The position numbers were made by a program, and so were the translations under genes. A stretch of DNA of 64,000 nucleotides from an uncultured bacterium (GTDB taxonomy: Bacteria; Chloroflexota; Anaerolineae; J036; Brachytrichaceae). The first letter of the stretch is position 1. Each line of letters opens with the position of its first letter. The notes beneath the pieces are model-generated. The model was given only the letters and a program-made list of their open reading frames with translations. It was not told where the DNA came from and did not search any database. The stretch covers positions 1 through 64,000 of the forward strand of contig CAIQQO010000235.1 of assembly GCA_903873965.1 (NCBI GenBank), written 5' to 3'. Shown here piece by piece: positions 9,292-16,963 of this stretch.

Positions 9292-11158
9292 ACAACCACA
9301 ACCAGCAGCGCCGGCGCGGCCTGCACCAGAGCGGATGCTGTTCGGACGGGGTGGATTTGGGCCGCCCGGCATGATGAAGCCAGAAAAGGCTAAGAACGCG
9401 CGCAGTACAGTGGGGCGATTGTGGGGCTACCTGCGCCGCCAAGCTGTGACGTTGGTGGGTGTTGTTGTGCTTGTGACCATCAACACGGCGCTGGGGGTGC
9501 TGGGCCCGTATATTATGGGGCAGGCGCTGGACACATACATCGGCAAGGGCGATATGGCCGGGCTGGCGTGGCTGTTGCAGATGCTGATCGGCATCTATCT
9601 GGTGGCATCGCTGACCACATGGTTGCAGGAGTACACCGTTGCGGGAATCGCGCAGCGCGTGGTGCGCGACATTCGCACGGACCTGTTTGGGCGACTGCAA
9701 ACACTGTCATTGCGCTACTTTGACCAGCACACGCATGGCGAAATCATGAGCCGACTGACGAATGATGTCGACAACATCAGCATGGTGCTTTCGTCGAGTG
9801 TGACGAACCTGATCAGCAGCGTGCTCAGTCTTGTGCTGGTGGCGACGATGATGTTCATCATCAACGTACGGCTCGCACTGGTCGCCATGATTATCACACC
9901 GTTGATTGCGGCGTCGACGCGGTGGCTGTCGACACGGACGCGGCAGGGCTTTCGGGATCAACAGGAAAACCTGGGCATATTGAACGGCCTGATTGAAGAA
10001 ACGATCACGGGCCAACGGGTGATCAAAGCATACGGGCGGGAAGCAGAAGCTACGCGCACATTTGACGAAGCGAACGCGAAGCTGCGCATAGCGTCAACAC
10101 GGGCGCAGACGTTTGCCGGGATCGGCGGGCCGATGATGAACATGATCAGCAACTTCGGGCGCATGATCGTGGTGTGCACGGGCGGGCTGCTGGCAGTACA
10201 AGGGATGGCAACCGTGGGCATGATCGCGGCCTTTATCAGCTACTCCGACCGCTTTGCGTGGCCGCTGAACCAACTTGGACAACTCTATAACAGCATTCAA
10301 TCGGCCCTGGCCGGCGCAGAGCGCGTTTTTGAGACGATGGACGAATCACCCGACCTGCCTGACCTGCCCGACGCGCTGCCGCTGGCGCGCATTGCGGGGG
10401 AAGTGGCATTCGAGGACGTGAGCTTTGGTTATGAAACAGGAGTACCGGTATTGAAGCACGTCAACCTGCGCGCGGCGCCAGGTCAGACCATCGCACTCGT
10501 CGGTCCGACCGGCGCCGGAAAGACGACCGTGATCAACCTGTTGACGCGATTCTATGACGTGGACGACGGCGCGATCAAGGTTGACGGCAACGACATCCGC
10601 ATGTACCCGAAAGATGACCTGCGCCGCAAACTGGGCATCGTTTTGCAGGACAACTTCCTGTTTGCCGACACGGTGATGGCTAACATCAGGTATGGGCGGC
10701 TGGATGCGACCGATGATGAAGCGAAAGGCGCGGCGCGGCTGGCCAATGCTGACCAGTACATCCACCGACTGCCGCAGGGCTACGACACGATCTTGACGGA
10801 GCGGGGCAGCAACCTGAGCCAAGGCCAGCGCCAGCTGCTCGCGATTGCACGCGCCATCCTGGCCGATCCCGACATCCTGATATTGGACGAGGCGACGAGT
10901 AACGTGGACACGCGTACCGAGAAACACGTGCAGGACGCGCTGCTGCGACTGATGCAGGGACGCACCAGCTTCGTCATCGCGCATCGCCTCAGTACGATCC
11001 GCGATGCCGACCAGGTGCTGGTGGTGAACGGCGGTGAGATCATCGAACGGGGCACGCATGAATCGCTATTGGCGCAGGGTGGTTTCTACAGCCGGCTATA
11101 CCACAGTCAATTTAAAGGGCAACTGGCGGGCGCGATGAGCGCAGAAGAAAACGCGTAG
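9284..11158 (+). CDS. ABC exporter half-transporter, catalytic-site subunit
   Basis: A 624-residue partner of the preceding protein. A Pro/Ala-rich N-terminal tail of about 40 residues precedes the six-helix membrane domain. The ATPase has Walker A GPTGAGKTT, a variant signature LSQGQ (511-515) and Walker B ILILDEATSNVD with the catalytic Glu536 present. The LSQGQ signature in this subunit and the Asp in its partner are the two marks of an asymmetric heterodimer. Its ATG lies inside the end of the upstream gene (8-base overlap), consistent with translational coupling and a 1:1 ratio. Confidence 0.92.
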   Translation: MVRQPQPAAPARPAPERMLFGRGGFGPPGMMKPEKAKNARSTVGRLWGYLRRQAVTLVGVVVLVTINTALGVLGPYIMGQALDTYIGKGDMAGLAWLLQMLIGIYLVASLTTWLQEYTVAGIAQRVVRDIRTDLFGRLQTLSLRYFDQHTHGEIMSRLTNDVDNISMVLSSSVTNLISSVLSLVLVATMMFIINVRLALVAMIITPLIAASTRWLSTRTRQGFRDQQENLGILNGLIEETITGQRVIKAYGREAEATRTFDEANAKLRIASTRAQTFAGIGGPMMNMISNFGRMIVVCTGGLLAVQGMATVGMIAAFISYSDRFAWPLNQLGQLYNSIQSALAGAERVFETMDESPDLPDLPDALPLARIAGEVAFEDVSFGYETGVPVLKHVNLRAAPGQTIALVGPTGAGKTTVINLLTRFYDVDDGAIKVDGNDIRMYPKDDLRRKLGIVLQDNFLFADTVMANIRYGRLDATDDEAKGAARLANADQYIHRLPQGYDTILTERGSNLSQGQRQLLAIARAILADPDILILDEATSNVDTRTEKHVQDALLRLMQGRTSFVIAHRLSTIRDADQVLVVNGGEIIERGTHESLLAQGGFYSRLYHSQFKGQLAGAMSAEENA

Positions 11159-11236
11159 TGGGCATATACTACGACGTGTCAGATTTCTCAAATTCCATAA
11201 ATTCGCCCAACGTCGGTAATCCGAGGAATCTGCCGA

Positions 11237-12163
11237 GTGAAGAACATGGCACAAAAAAGGATCCTGATAGTAGAAGACAACCCGGCAGATGCGCAATCCA
11301 TCGTCGATCTGCTGGCAACGGATAGCAACAATGACTATGCGGTACAGGTGACCGACCAACTGGACACGGCGCTCGACCTCCTGTCTAGCGAACACTTTGA
11401 CGTCGTACTCATTGACCTGACATTGCCCGATGTTGATGGGTTGGACGCGATACGAGAAATGAGCTTTGTGATGCCGCACCTGCCGATCATCGTACTCACC
11501 GACGTGGAAGACGACGCTGTGGCATTGCAGGCCGTGCAGATGGGGGCGCAGGATTACCTGGTGAAAGAGAAGGATGCCGGGTACGCGATTCGGCGGGCAT
11601 TGCGCTATGCGATTGAGCGTAAACGGCTGGAAGAACGGGTCTTCCAGATGTCGACGCGCGACATGCTGACCCAGATGCCCAACCGCTACCTGGTGATCGA
11701 CCGGCTGACGCACGCGATTGACCGCGCCGGCCGCGCGCCACAGGGCAACCATCGCGGCGCGATCGTCGCCGTACTGTTGCTCGATCTTGACAACTTCAAA
11801 CTGGTGAATGACACACTCGGCCATCCCACGGGCGACAAACTGCTGCTGGCTGCGGCGCAACGACTGAAAACCGGTGTGCGCAGAGCGGATACGATTGGCA
11901 GGATGGGCGGCGACGAATTCATCGTGATCCTTGAAGACCTGAGCGATTCGAGCGTGATCGACATTGCGGCCAACCGCATCTTGCGTGGCTTTGAAGCGCC
12001 GTTTGCGATTGACGACCATACTGTGACGATGACGGCGAGCATCGGCGTGAGCGTTTATCCTACGCATAGCGCCACCGCGCAGGAACTGCTGAAGGCAGCC
12101 GAGATAGCGATGTATGCGGCGAAGAAACATCGCAACTGTTACCGATATTACGAAGCGGTGTGA
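11237..12163 (+). CDS. Response regulator with GGDEF domain (diguanylate cyclase)
   Basis: A 308-residue protein. The receiver domain (1-~125) has the acidic pair (VEDN), the phosphoacceptor Asp in VVLIDLTLPD, the Thr in IVLTD and the Lys in YLVKEKD. The GGDEF domain (about 140-300) has an intact GRMGGDEF motif and an I-site RRAD exactly five residues before it, so it should be active and product-inhibited. It makes cyclic di-GMP when phosphorylated. No histidine kinase is adjacent. The GTG at 11237 is preferred because GAGGA lies nine bases upstream; an ATG at 11246 is possible. It is convergent with the next gene with three bases between them. Confidence 0.9.
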   Translation: MKNMAQKRILIVEDNPADAQSIVDLLATDSNNDYAVQVTDQLDTALDLLSSEHFDVVLIDLTLPDVDGLDAIREMSFVMPHLPIIVLTDVEDDAVALQAVQMGAQDYLVKEKDAGYAIRRALRYAIERKRLEERVFQMSTRDMLTQMPNRYLVIDRLTHAIDRAGRAPQGNHRGAIVAVLLLDLDNFKLVNDTLGHPTGDKLLLAAAQRLKTGVRRADTIGRMGGDEFIVILEDLSDSSVIDIAANRILRGFEAPFAIDDHTVTMTASIGVSVYPTHSATAQELLKAAEIAMYAAKKHRNCYRYYEAV

Positions 12164-12166
12164 CGG

Positions 12167-13051
12167 CTAGCCCTTCAACCCGCTGGCGACCATGCCCTGG
12201 ACAAAAAAGCGCTGTAATAGAAAATACACCAGTGCGGGCGGCCACGTGGCCAGCAACGTGCGCGCCATGATGGCAGGATAGTTCGACAGGCCGAAGGGCG
12301 AGAAATACTTCTGGACCGATATCTGCATCACCATTGTGATCGGAAACCACTCCGGGTGGCCGGCGACGGTCATGCTGGGCCACAGATAATCGTTCCACAC
12401 GCTCAGAAAAGTGACGATGGACAGGGCGACGAGTGGGGGCTTGAGCAATGGACCGTAAACGCGGAAAATGATGGTGAGAAAACCTGCGCCATCCATTTTG
12501 GCGGCATCTTCATATTCACCCGGCAACATATCAAACGACTGCTTCATTAAAAATATCGCAAAGGGTGATACCCAGCCATAGGCGAACAGGATGGCCCAAC
12601 TGCCGATGAAACCGGTTCCACCCTGCCCGAGGATGGTGTTGCCGCCGACCAGGGGGAAGCGCGCGATGAGCACGTATTGCGGCACGATCATGAGAATAGC
12701 GGGCATGAGCATGCCTGAGAGAAAGAAGAGAAACACCTTGCCCCGACCAGGGAAGCGCAGCTTGGACAGAATATAACCGCCGATTAAGCCGGTGAGGACA
12801 TTGATGACGAGATAGAACAAGACGCGTTGTAATGTGAACACGTACGACTGCCACATGCCGTACGCCATCGCCGATCGGTATAACTCGATGTTGAGCGTGT
12901 CGGGGATGGGGAAGATCACCGTCTCCAGAAAGCGTGGCGTGGTGGTAAACGACGCGAGTACCATGTAGAGGACGGGATAGACCATGATAAAACTGGACAG
13001 TGATAGGAAGATGTAAGTGAGTATCCGTCCGGTGCGTTGAGTCAATTTCAT
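12167..13051 (-). CDS. Carbohydrate ABC transporter permease (MalG type)
   Basis: A 294-residue inner-membrane permease with about six helices. The EAA loop that contacts the ATPase reads EYEDAAKMDGAGFLTI, followed by PLLKPPLVAL as in MalG-family proteins. Such permeases work with a MalF partner, an ATPase and a binding protein, none of which is in the window. It is therefore an orphan here, possibly the last survivor of an operon or partnered from elsewhere. Predicted leaderless: GATAAT is 9 nt before the ATG. Confidence 0.9.
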   Translation of the reverse strand: MKLTQRTGRILTYIFLSLSSFIMVYPVLYMVLASFTTTPRFLETVIFPIPDTLNIELYRSAMAYGMWQSYVFTLQRVLFYLVINVLTGLIGGYILSKLRFPGRGKVFLFFLSGMLMPAILMIVPQYVLIARFPLVGGNTILGQGGTGFIGSWAILFAYGWVSPFAIFLMKQSFDMLPGEYEDAAKMDGAGFLTIIFRVYGPLLKPPLVALSIVTFLSVWNDYLWPSMTVAGHPEWFPITMVMQISVQKYFSPFGLSNYPAIMARTLLATWPPALVYFLLQRFFVQGMVASGLKG

Positions 13052-13060
13052 GCAGGGTTC

Positions 13061-13066
13061 ATTATC
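13061..13066 (-). promoter_or_regulatory. -10 box of the MalG-type gene, leaderless type
   Basis: GATAAT on the minus strand, 9 nt upstream of the ATG at 13051, with no Shine-Dalgarno between. Confidence 0.45.
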
Positions 13067-13145
13067 CCCCTAACCGACAGCTGAATGGAAATCTCAATAG
13101 CGTTGTAATATCAAGTCATCAATCTGTATCAATCTGGAGGGGATC

Positions 13146-15638
13146 ATGGCAAATACAACTGAACCGCCGCTGTTGCCGGAACAGCGCGCTATCGTGGAAC
13201 ATATCAAAGGGAGCGTGCTGGTGTTGGCGCCGGTGGGCACGGGCAAGACCCGCATCCTGGCTGAGCGGGTGCTGAACGCGATTGCCGGCGGTATCCCGGC
13301 GGAGCGCATCCTGTGCGTTACTTTTACCAACCGCGCGGCGCAGGAGATGCGCGATCGCATGGTGCGCTACGACGCGGAAGCTGCGCGCAAGGTCACCGTA
13401 AAGACGTTTCACGCTTTGTGCTGCACCATGCTGCGCGCGGAATCACGGCGCATTGGCTTGCCCTCCGACTTCGTGATCTATGACGAGTATGACTCTATGG
13501 AACTCGTGCGCTCGATCTGGCGACTTGACGGCGATAACGATGACCAGGTTAATCGCAATGCCTTCAACGTGTTGAACGATATCGGTGCATGCAAAACTGG
13601 CGCACCACTTGATGTGCTACGGCTGGACGCCATTCCGCGCGAGGTGTTTGCGCGCCATCTTGAGCCGTTTACCACCAATGCCTTGCGTTACCAGGCCAGC
13701 CTGCAGCAGCGGCATGCGCTGGATTTCGCCGATCTGGTTTATTACGTGCGCGCGATGTTATATACGACTGACGACATCGCGCAACGCTGGCGAGAACGGT
13801 TCGACTTATTGCAGATCGACGAGGTGCAGGATACGCACATGGATGAGTACGAGGTTGTGCGTGTGCTGGCGGAACGCTCTGGCAACCTGGCCATGATCGG
13901 CGATGTTGACCAGACGATATATGAGTGGCGCGGCTCTGATCCGGATGCGGTGCTAGGCCGCTTTGCGCGAGAATTCAGCCCGCGCGACTACAAGCTGAAG
14001 TTCAATCACCGCGCGACGAAGATGCTGATCAACGCATCATCAACTTTTGCATCACACTTCACTAATCGGCGCGCACCGTGCGAACCGTCGCCTGACTGCG
14101 CACCTGGTGAGTCTGTGCTGTTGCATAGGGCGCCGAATGAACAGGCTGAAGGGCAATGGATTGCGGCGCAGATCAAGAAGCTGGCTGCGCAGAACGGGTC
14201 GGGATTTTTGTATAGTCGTGTGGCTGTGCTGGCTCGAACGCACAATCGCAACAGTATTATTTCCGATGCGCTGGAGCAACAGGGTGTGCCGGCAGTGACT
14301 GTCGAGCAATTCGAGTTTTTTCGCCGTCAGGAAATTCGCGATGCTATCGCCTACCTGCGCCTGATCATCAATCCATTTGATTCGAGTTCAGCGCGCCGCG
14401 TGGTAGAGCGGCCAACCCGCCGCATCGGGCAGCAGACCGTCGACGCGATTGTCAGCCAGGGCGAGGCGTGTGGATTGCGGCTGGCCGATTTCCTGTCTGC
14501 GCGCACGTTTCAGGGTGAGCCGTATCAGCGGTTACTCAATGTGTATGCCTCCGATCGCATCGTGGTGTTCGATACAGAAACGACGGGGATTGAACTGGAC
14601 GCTGAGATCATCGAGTTGGGCGCGGTATTACTCGTCAAAGGTAAGGTGGCAGCGGAGTTCCACGAATATATCCGCCCATCCGGACAGGTAGGCGCGTCGC
14701 AAGCGGTGCATGGGATCAGTGACGCATTCCTGGCGCTGAATGGTCGCTCTGCACGCGAGGTGTTAAGCCGGTTTCTGGCGTTTATCAGTGGGGCGATGGT
14801 GGTGGGGCATAACGTGGACTTCGATATTCGTCTGCTGCGCGCCAACGTGCATCAAGCTGGGCTGACGCTGAGCCAATTGGACTGGTACGACACGCTCGAC
14901 TTGGCACAGCGTTTTGTGGACACTGATGACAGGCGCCTGGTCGCACTCGCTAGTCACTTTCACCTGACGCCGCGCAAGGCACACGGGGCGTTGGATGATT
15001 CGCGCACCACGGTCGAGTTACTTGGCAAGCTGATTCCACTCGTGCAGGCGAAGTCACTCACGCGCGCGCAACTCGTCAACCAGCATGGCAGGAATTTCAG
15101 AGAAGTAGCAACCCAGTTCTCCGAATGGCACGCCGCGCTGCAAACGACGCGCCCGCCGGATCTCCTGAACCGGATATTGCAGGAGTCTGGACTGATCGAG
15201 TACTATCGCCGGGACGCTGAGAGTTCGCGGCGCATGCGCCACCTGGCACAACTGAGTAACCTGTTTGCGGAGCGTGACGAGGGAAGGAAACACCCCGATA
15301 CAGCGTTGCGCGAGATCACCGAATATGCGGCGCTGTCTAAAAATGTTGACCACTTATCGCGCAGCGACAACCGAGTTCCGATTATCACGATTCATCAGTC
15401 GAAAGGACTGGAGTTTGACACTGTCTTTATCGCGGGCCTCAGCGAGGGCGAGTTCCCCGATTTCAGGAGCACACAAGGGCGCAAACTTGAAGAAGAAAGG
15501 CGCTTATTCTATGTGGCCATGACGCGCGCGAGAGTACGGCTTGCGATCAGTTGGCATCTTTTCCATAGAGGCAGGTCTTGCTCTGAAAGCGTCTTTATCA
15601 ATCAAATTGGTACACAATATGCCAGACGGGACACATGA
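13146..15638 (+). CDS. UvrD/PcrA-like helicase with internal DnaQ-type exonuclease domain
   Basis: An 830-residue SF1A helicase. The Q motif is near Gln13, Walker A is GTGKT (31-35), motif II is DEVQD (225-229), and DVDQTIYEWRG is motif III. The C-terminal motifs TIHQSKGLEFD (His750) and LFYVAMTRAR close the motor. Between the halves, residues ~470-640 form a DEDDh 3'-5' exonuclease: DTETTG (476-481), HNVDFD (555-560) and HGALDD (613-618, HxAxxD). All catalytic acids are present, so both activities are expected in one chain. The exonuclease sits where PcrA has its 2B subdomain. Likely role: unwinding coupled to 3'-end trimming in repair. GGAGGGG precedes the ATG. Confidence 0.93.
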   Translation: MANTTEPPLLPEQRAIVEHIKGSVLVLAPVGTGKTRILAERVLNAIAGGIPAERILCVTFTNRAAQEMRDRMVRYDAEAARKVTVKTFHALCCTMLRAESRRIGLPSDFVIYDEYDSMELVRSIWRLDGDNDDQVNRNAFNVLNDIGACKTGAPLDVLRLDAIPREVFARHLEPFTTNALRYQASLQQRHALDFADLVYYVRAMLYTTDDIAQRWRERFDLLQIDEVQDTHMDEYEVVRVLAERSGNLAMIGDVDQTIYEWRGSDPDAVLGRFAREFSPRDYKLKFNHRATKMLINASSTFASHFTNRRAPCEPSPDCAPGESVLLHRAPNEQAEGQWIAAQIKKLAAQNGSGFLYSRVAVLARTHNRNSIISDALEQQGVPAVTVEQFEFFRRQEIRDAIAYLRLIINPFDSSSARRVVERPTRRIGQQTVDAIVSQGEACGLRLADFLSARTFQGEPYQRLLNVYASDRIVVFDTETTGIELDAEIIELGAVLLVKGKVAAEFHEYIRPSGQVGASQAVHGISDAFLALNGRSAREVLSRFLAFISGAMVVGHNVDFDIRLLRANVHQAGLTLSQLDWYDTLDLAQRFVDTDDRRLVALASHFHLTPRKAHGALDDSRTTVELLGKLIPLVQAKSLTRAQLVNQHGRNFREVATQFSEWHAALQTTRPPDLLNRILQESGLIEYYRRDAESSRRMRHLAQLSNLFAERDEGRKHPDTALREITEYAALSKNVDHLSRSDNRVPIITIHQSKGLEFDTVFIAGLSEGEFPDFRSTQGRKLEEERRLFYVAMTRARVRLAISWHLFHRGRSCSESVFINQIGTQYARRDT

Positions 15639-15653
15639 AACGCGAAACGTAAT
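15636..15653 (+). repeat. Dispersed GAAACG(C/T)GAAACGTAAT motif
   Basis: TGAAACGCGAAACGTAAT overlaps the helicase stop codon. It resembles the motif at 6801-6814. CTCACGTTTCACA near 15764 is an inverted related copy, so the 125-bp convergent gap is flanked by opposed copies. Confidence 0.5.
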
Positions 15654-15763
15654 GGAAATATTACTTGTGTCGATGCTTTAGATAGAAAATCATCATCAAT
15701 CAGAATAATATTGGGTTACCAGTTACAGGCCGTGTATGCAAAAACACGGCCAAAATACTCTGC

Positions 15764-16834
15764 TCACGTTTCACACCACGTGTTGAATTTTCGTTTTGCT
15801 GTATCCAGGTCGGATGCCCAGTCGATCATCGTGAAGCCGGTGCGAATCTGTTCGCGTTGGGTTTCAGTCAGGCCAGTTGTCCATTGCCAGATCATCACAC
15901 CCGCAGCCCTGCAAACTGCGTGCATCGTTACTGGATCATAAAATACGCCTTGATATGGATTCACCGCCGTCAGGTTGCGCATCTGAACCAGGCTGCGCCA
16001 CCAGGCTTTTCCGTCACCGCACCAGTGGACGCTGCCGCTGAATTCGTCCAGCAACCGCTGTGTATAGGGTTTACAGAATGTGTCATACATTTTGCCACTC
16101 ACCATGACGCCAGCATCTTCGCGAACGCAGACGCGACCTAGAGCGTTGGGTGTCGCATGGAACGGAATACCATCTATCGCTTGATGTGCCCGTGAGAAAG
16201 CGCTGATCGTTTCTGTGACAAGTCCTAGAAAAGCATGAACCAGGTTGGGTTCTTCAATCATGGCCAGGAAGATCTCACTTCCCCAGATCACCTCCCCCGC
16301 GTCAAGTGGTCCCTGCGTATCGGCCAGGTCAATACTCACCCATTTGCGCAGATTGGGGTAGGGTTGTAGTACATCACGGAAGAACGCAACGGTGTCCAGT
16401 ACGCGTCCGCCCAGTCCACTGCGCAGATTCGGCACACCATTCGATACATGCGCTCGGATGCGCTCAGTGTCGTGCAATGGCAATGCGGCCGGCAATACAC
16501 CATGATCAAAATGCCTGATCTCGCAACCGAATATCGATGGCAGAATACCTGTGCCGTAGTTGGCCCGAATCATCGGCAATCGATCGTCTTTGAGCAGGCA
16601 CGATGCATAAACAGGCGCCAGTTCTGACACCAGCATTTTCTCCATGTCCGCCTGTATCTCGTCCATGCTGTATTGCGGCCAGTCCGGCGCATCATAAAAA
16701 ACGATGAAAGGCAGGTGTGAAATGGGTTGATAACTCTGACAGTCGCGCCACAGAGCGCGCACCCGGTCGAGGTGTACAGGATCGATGAGCGTTTCCAGTC
16801 GGTCCAGGCAACGCTGCGTTTCAGATTGAAGCAT
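15764..16834 (-). CDS. Uroporphyrinogen decarboxylase/MetE-like fold protein
   Basis: A 356-residue protein that resembles the URO-D/methylcobamide methyltransferase superfamily in overall pattern. The decisive visible feature is an H-W-C motif (SVHWCGDG), the HxC half of the zinc site of MtaA/MtbA-type methyltransferases. True HemE active-site motifs are not recognisable and no heme genes are nearby. Many such proteins sit in carbohydrate or aromatic catabolic clusters with unknown substrates. GAAGAAGGA lies about 8-9 bases before the ATG, and TACAAT further upstream. It is divergent from the beta-helix gene. Confidence 0.65.
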   Translation of the reverse strand: MLQSETQRCLDRLETLIDPVHLDRVRALWRDCQSYQPISHLPFIVFYDAPDWPQYSMDEIQADMEKMLVSELAPVYASCLLKDDRLPMIRANYGTGILPSIFGCEIRHFDHGVLPAALPLHDTERIRAHVSNGVPNLRSGLGGRVLDTVAFFRDVLQPYPNLRKWVSIDLADTQGPLDAGEVIWGSEIFLAMIEEPNLVHAFLGLVTETISAFSRAHQAIDGIPFHATPNALGRVCVREDAGVMVSGKMYDTFCKPYTQRLLDEFSGSVHWCGDGKAWWRSLVQMRNLTAVNPYQGVFYDPVTMHAVCRAAGVMIWQWTTGLTETQREQIRTGFTMIDWASDLDTAKRKFNTWCET

Positions 16835-16963
16835 GTATTTTTCCTTCTTCCATGATTGTAGTGATGTTCCAGATTCTTATACAATTTGGATGGTCGTAGC
16901 CGGCTTGGATCATGATGATTGCAGATGATTATTTTCAGAGCCGTATCAACATGGAGAGTAGTC

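Noticed and set aside
11096-12130. 344-codon minus-strand frame opposite the receiver-GGDEF gene
   Set aside because: Its reading is His/Arg/Gln-rich with no motif, whereas the plus strand encodes a complete response regulator.
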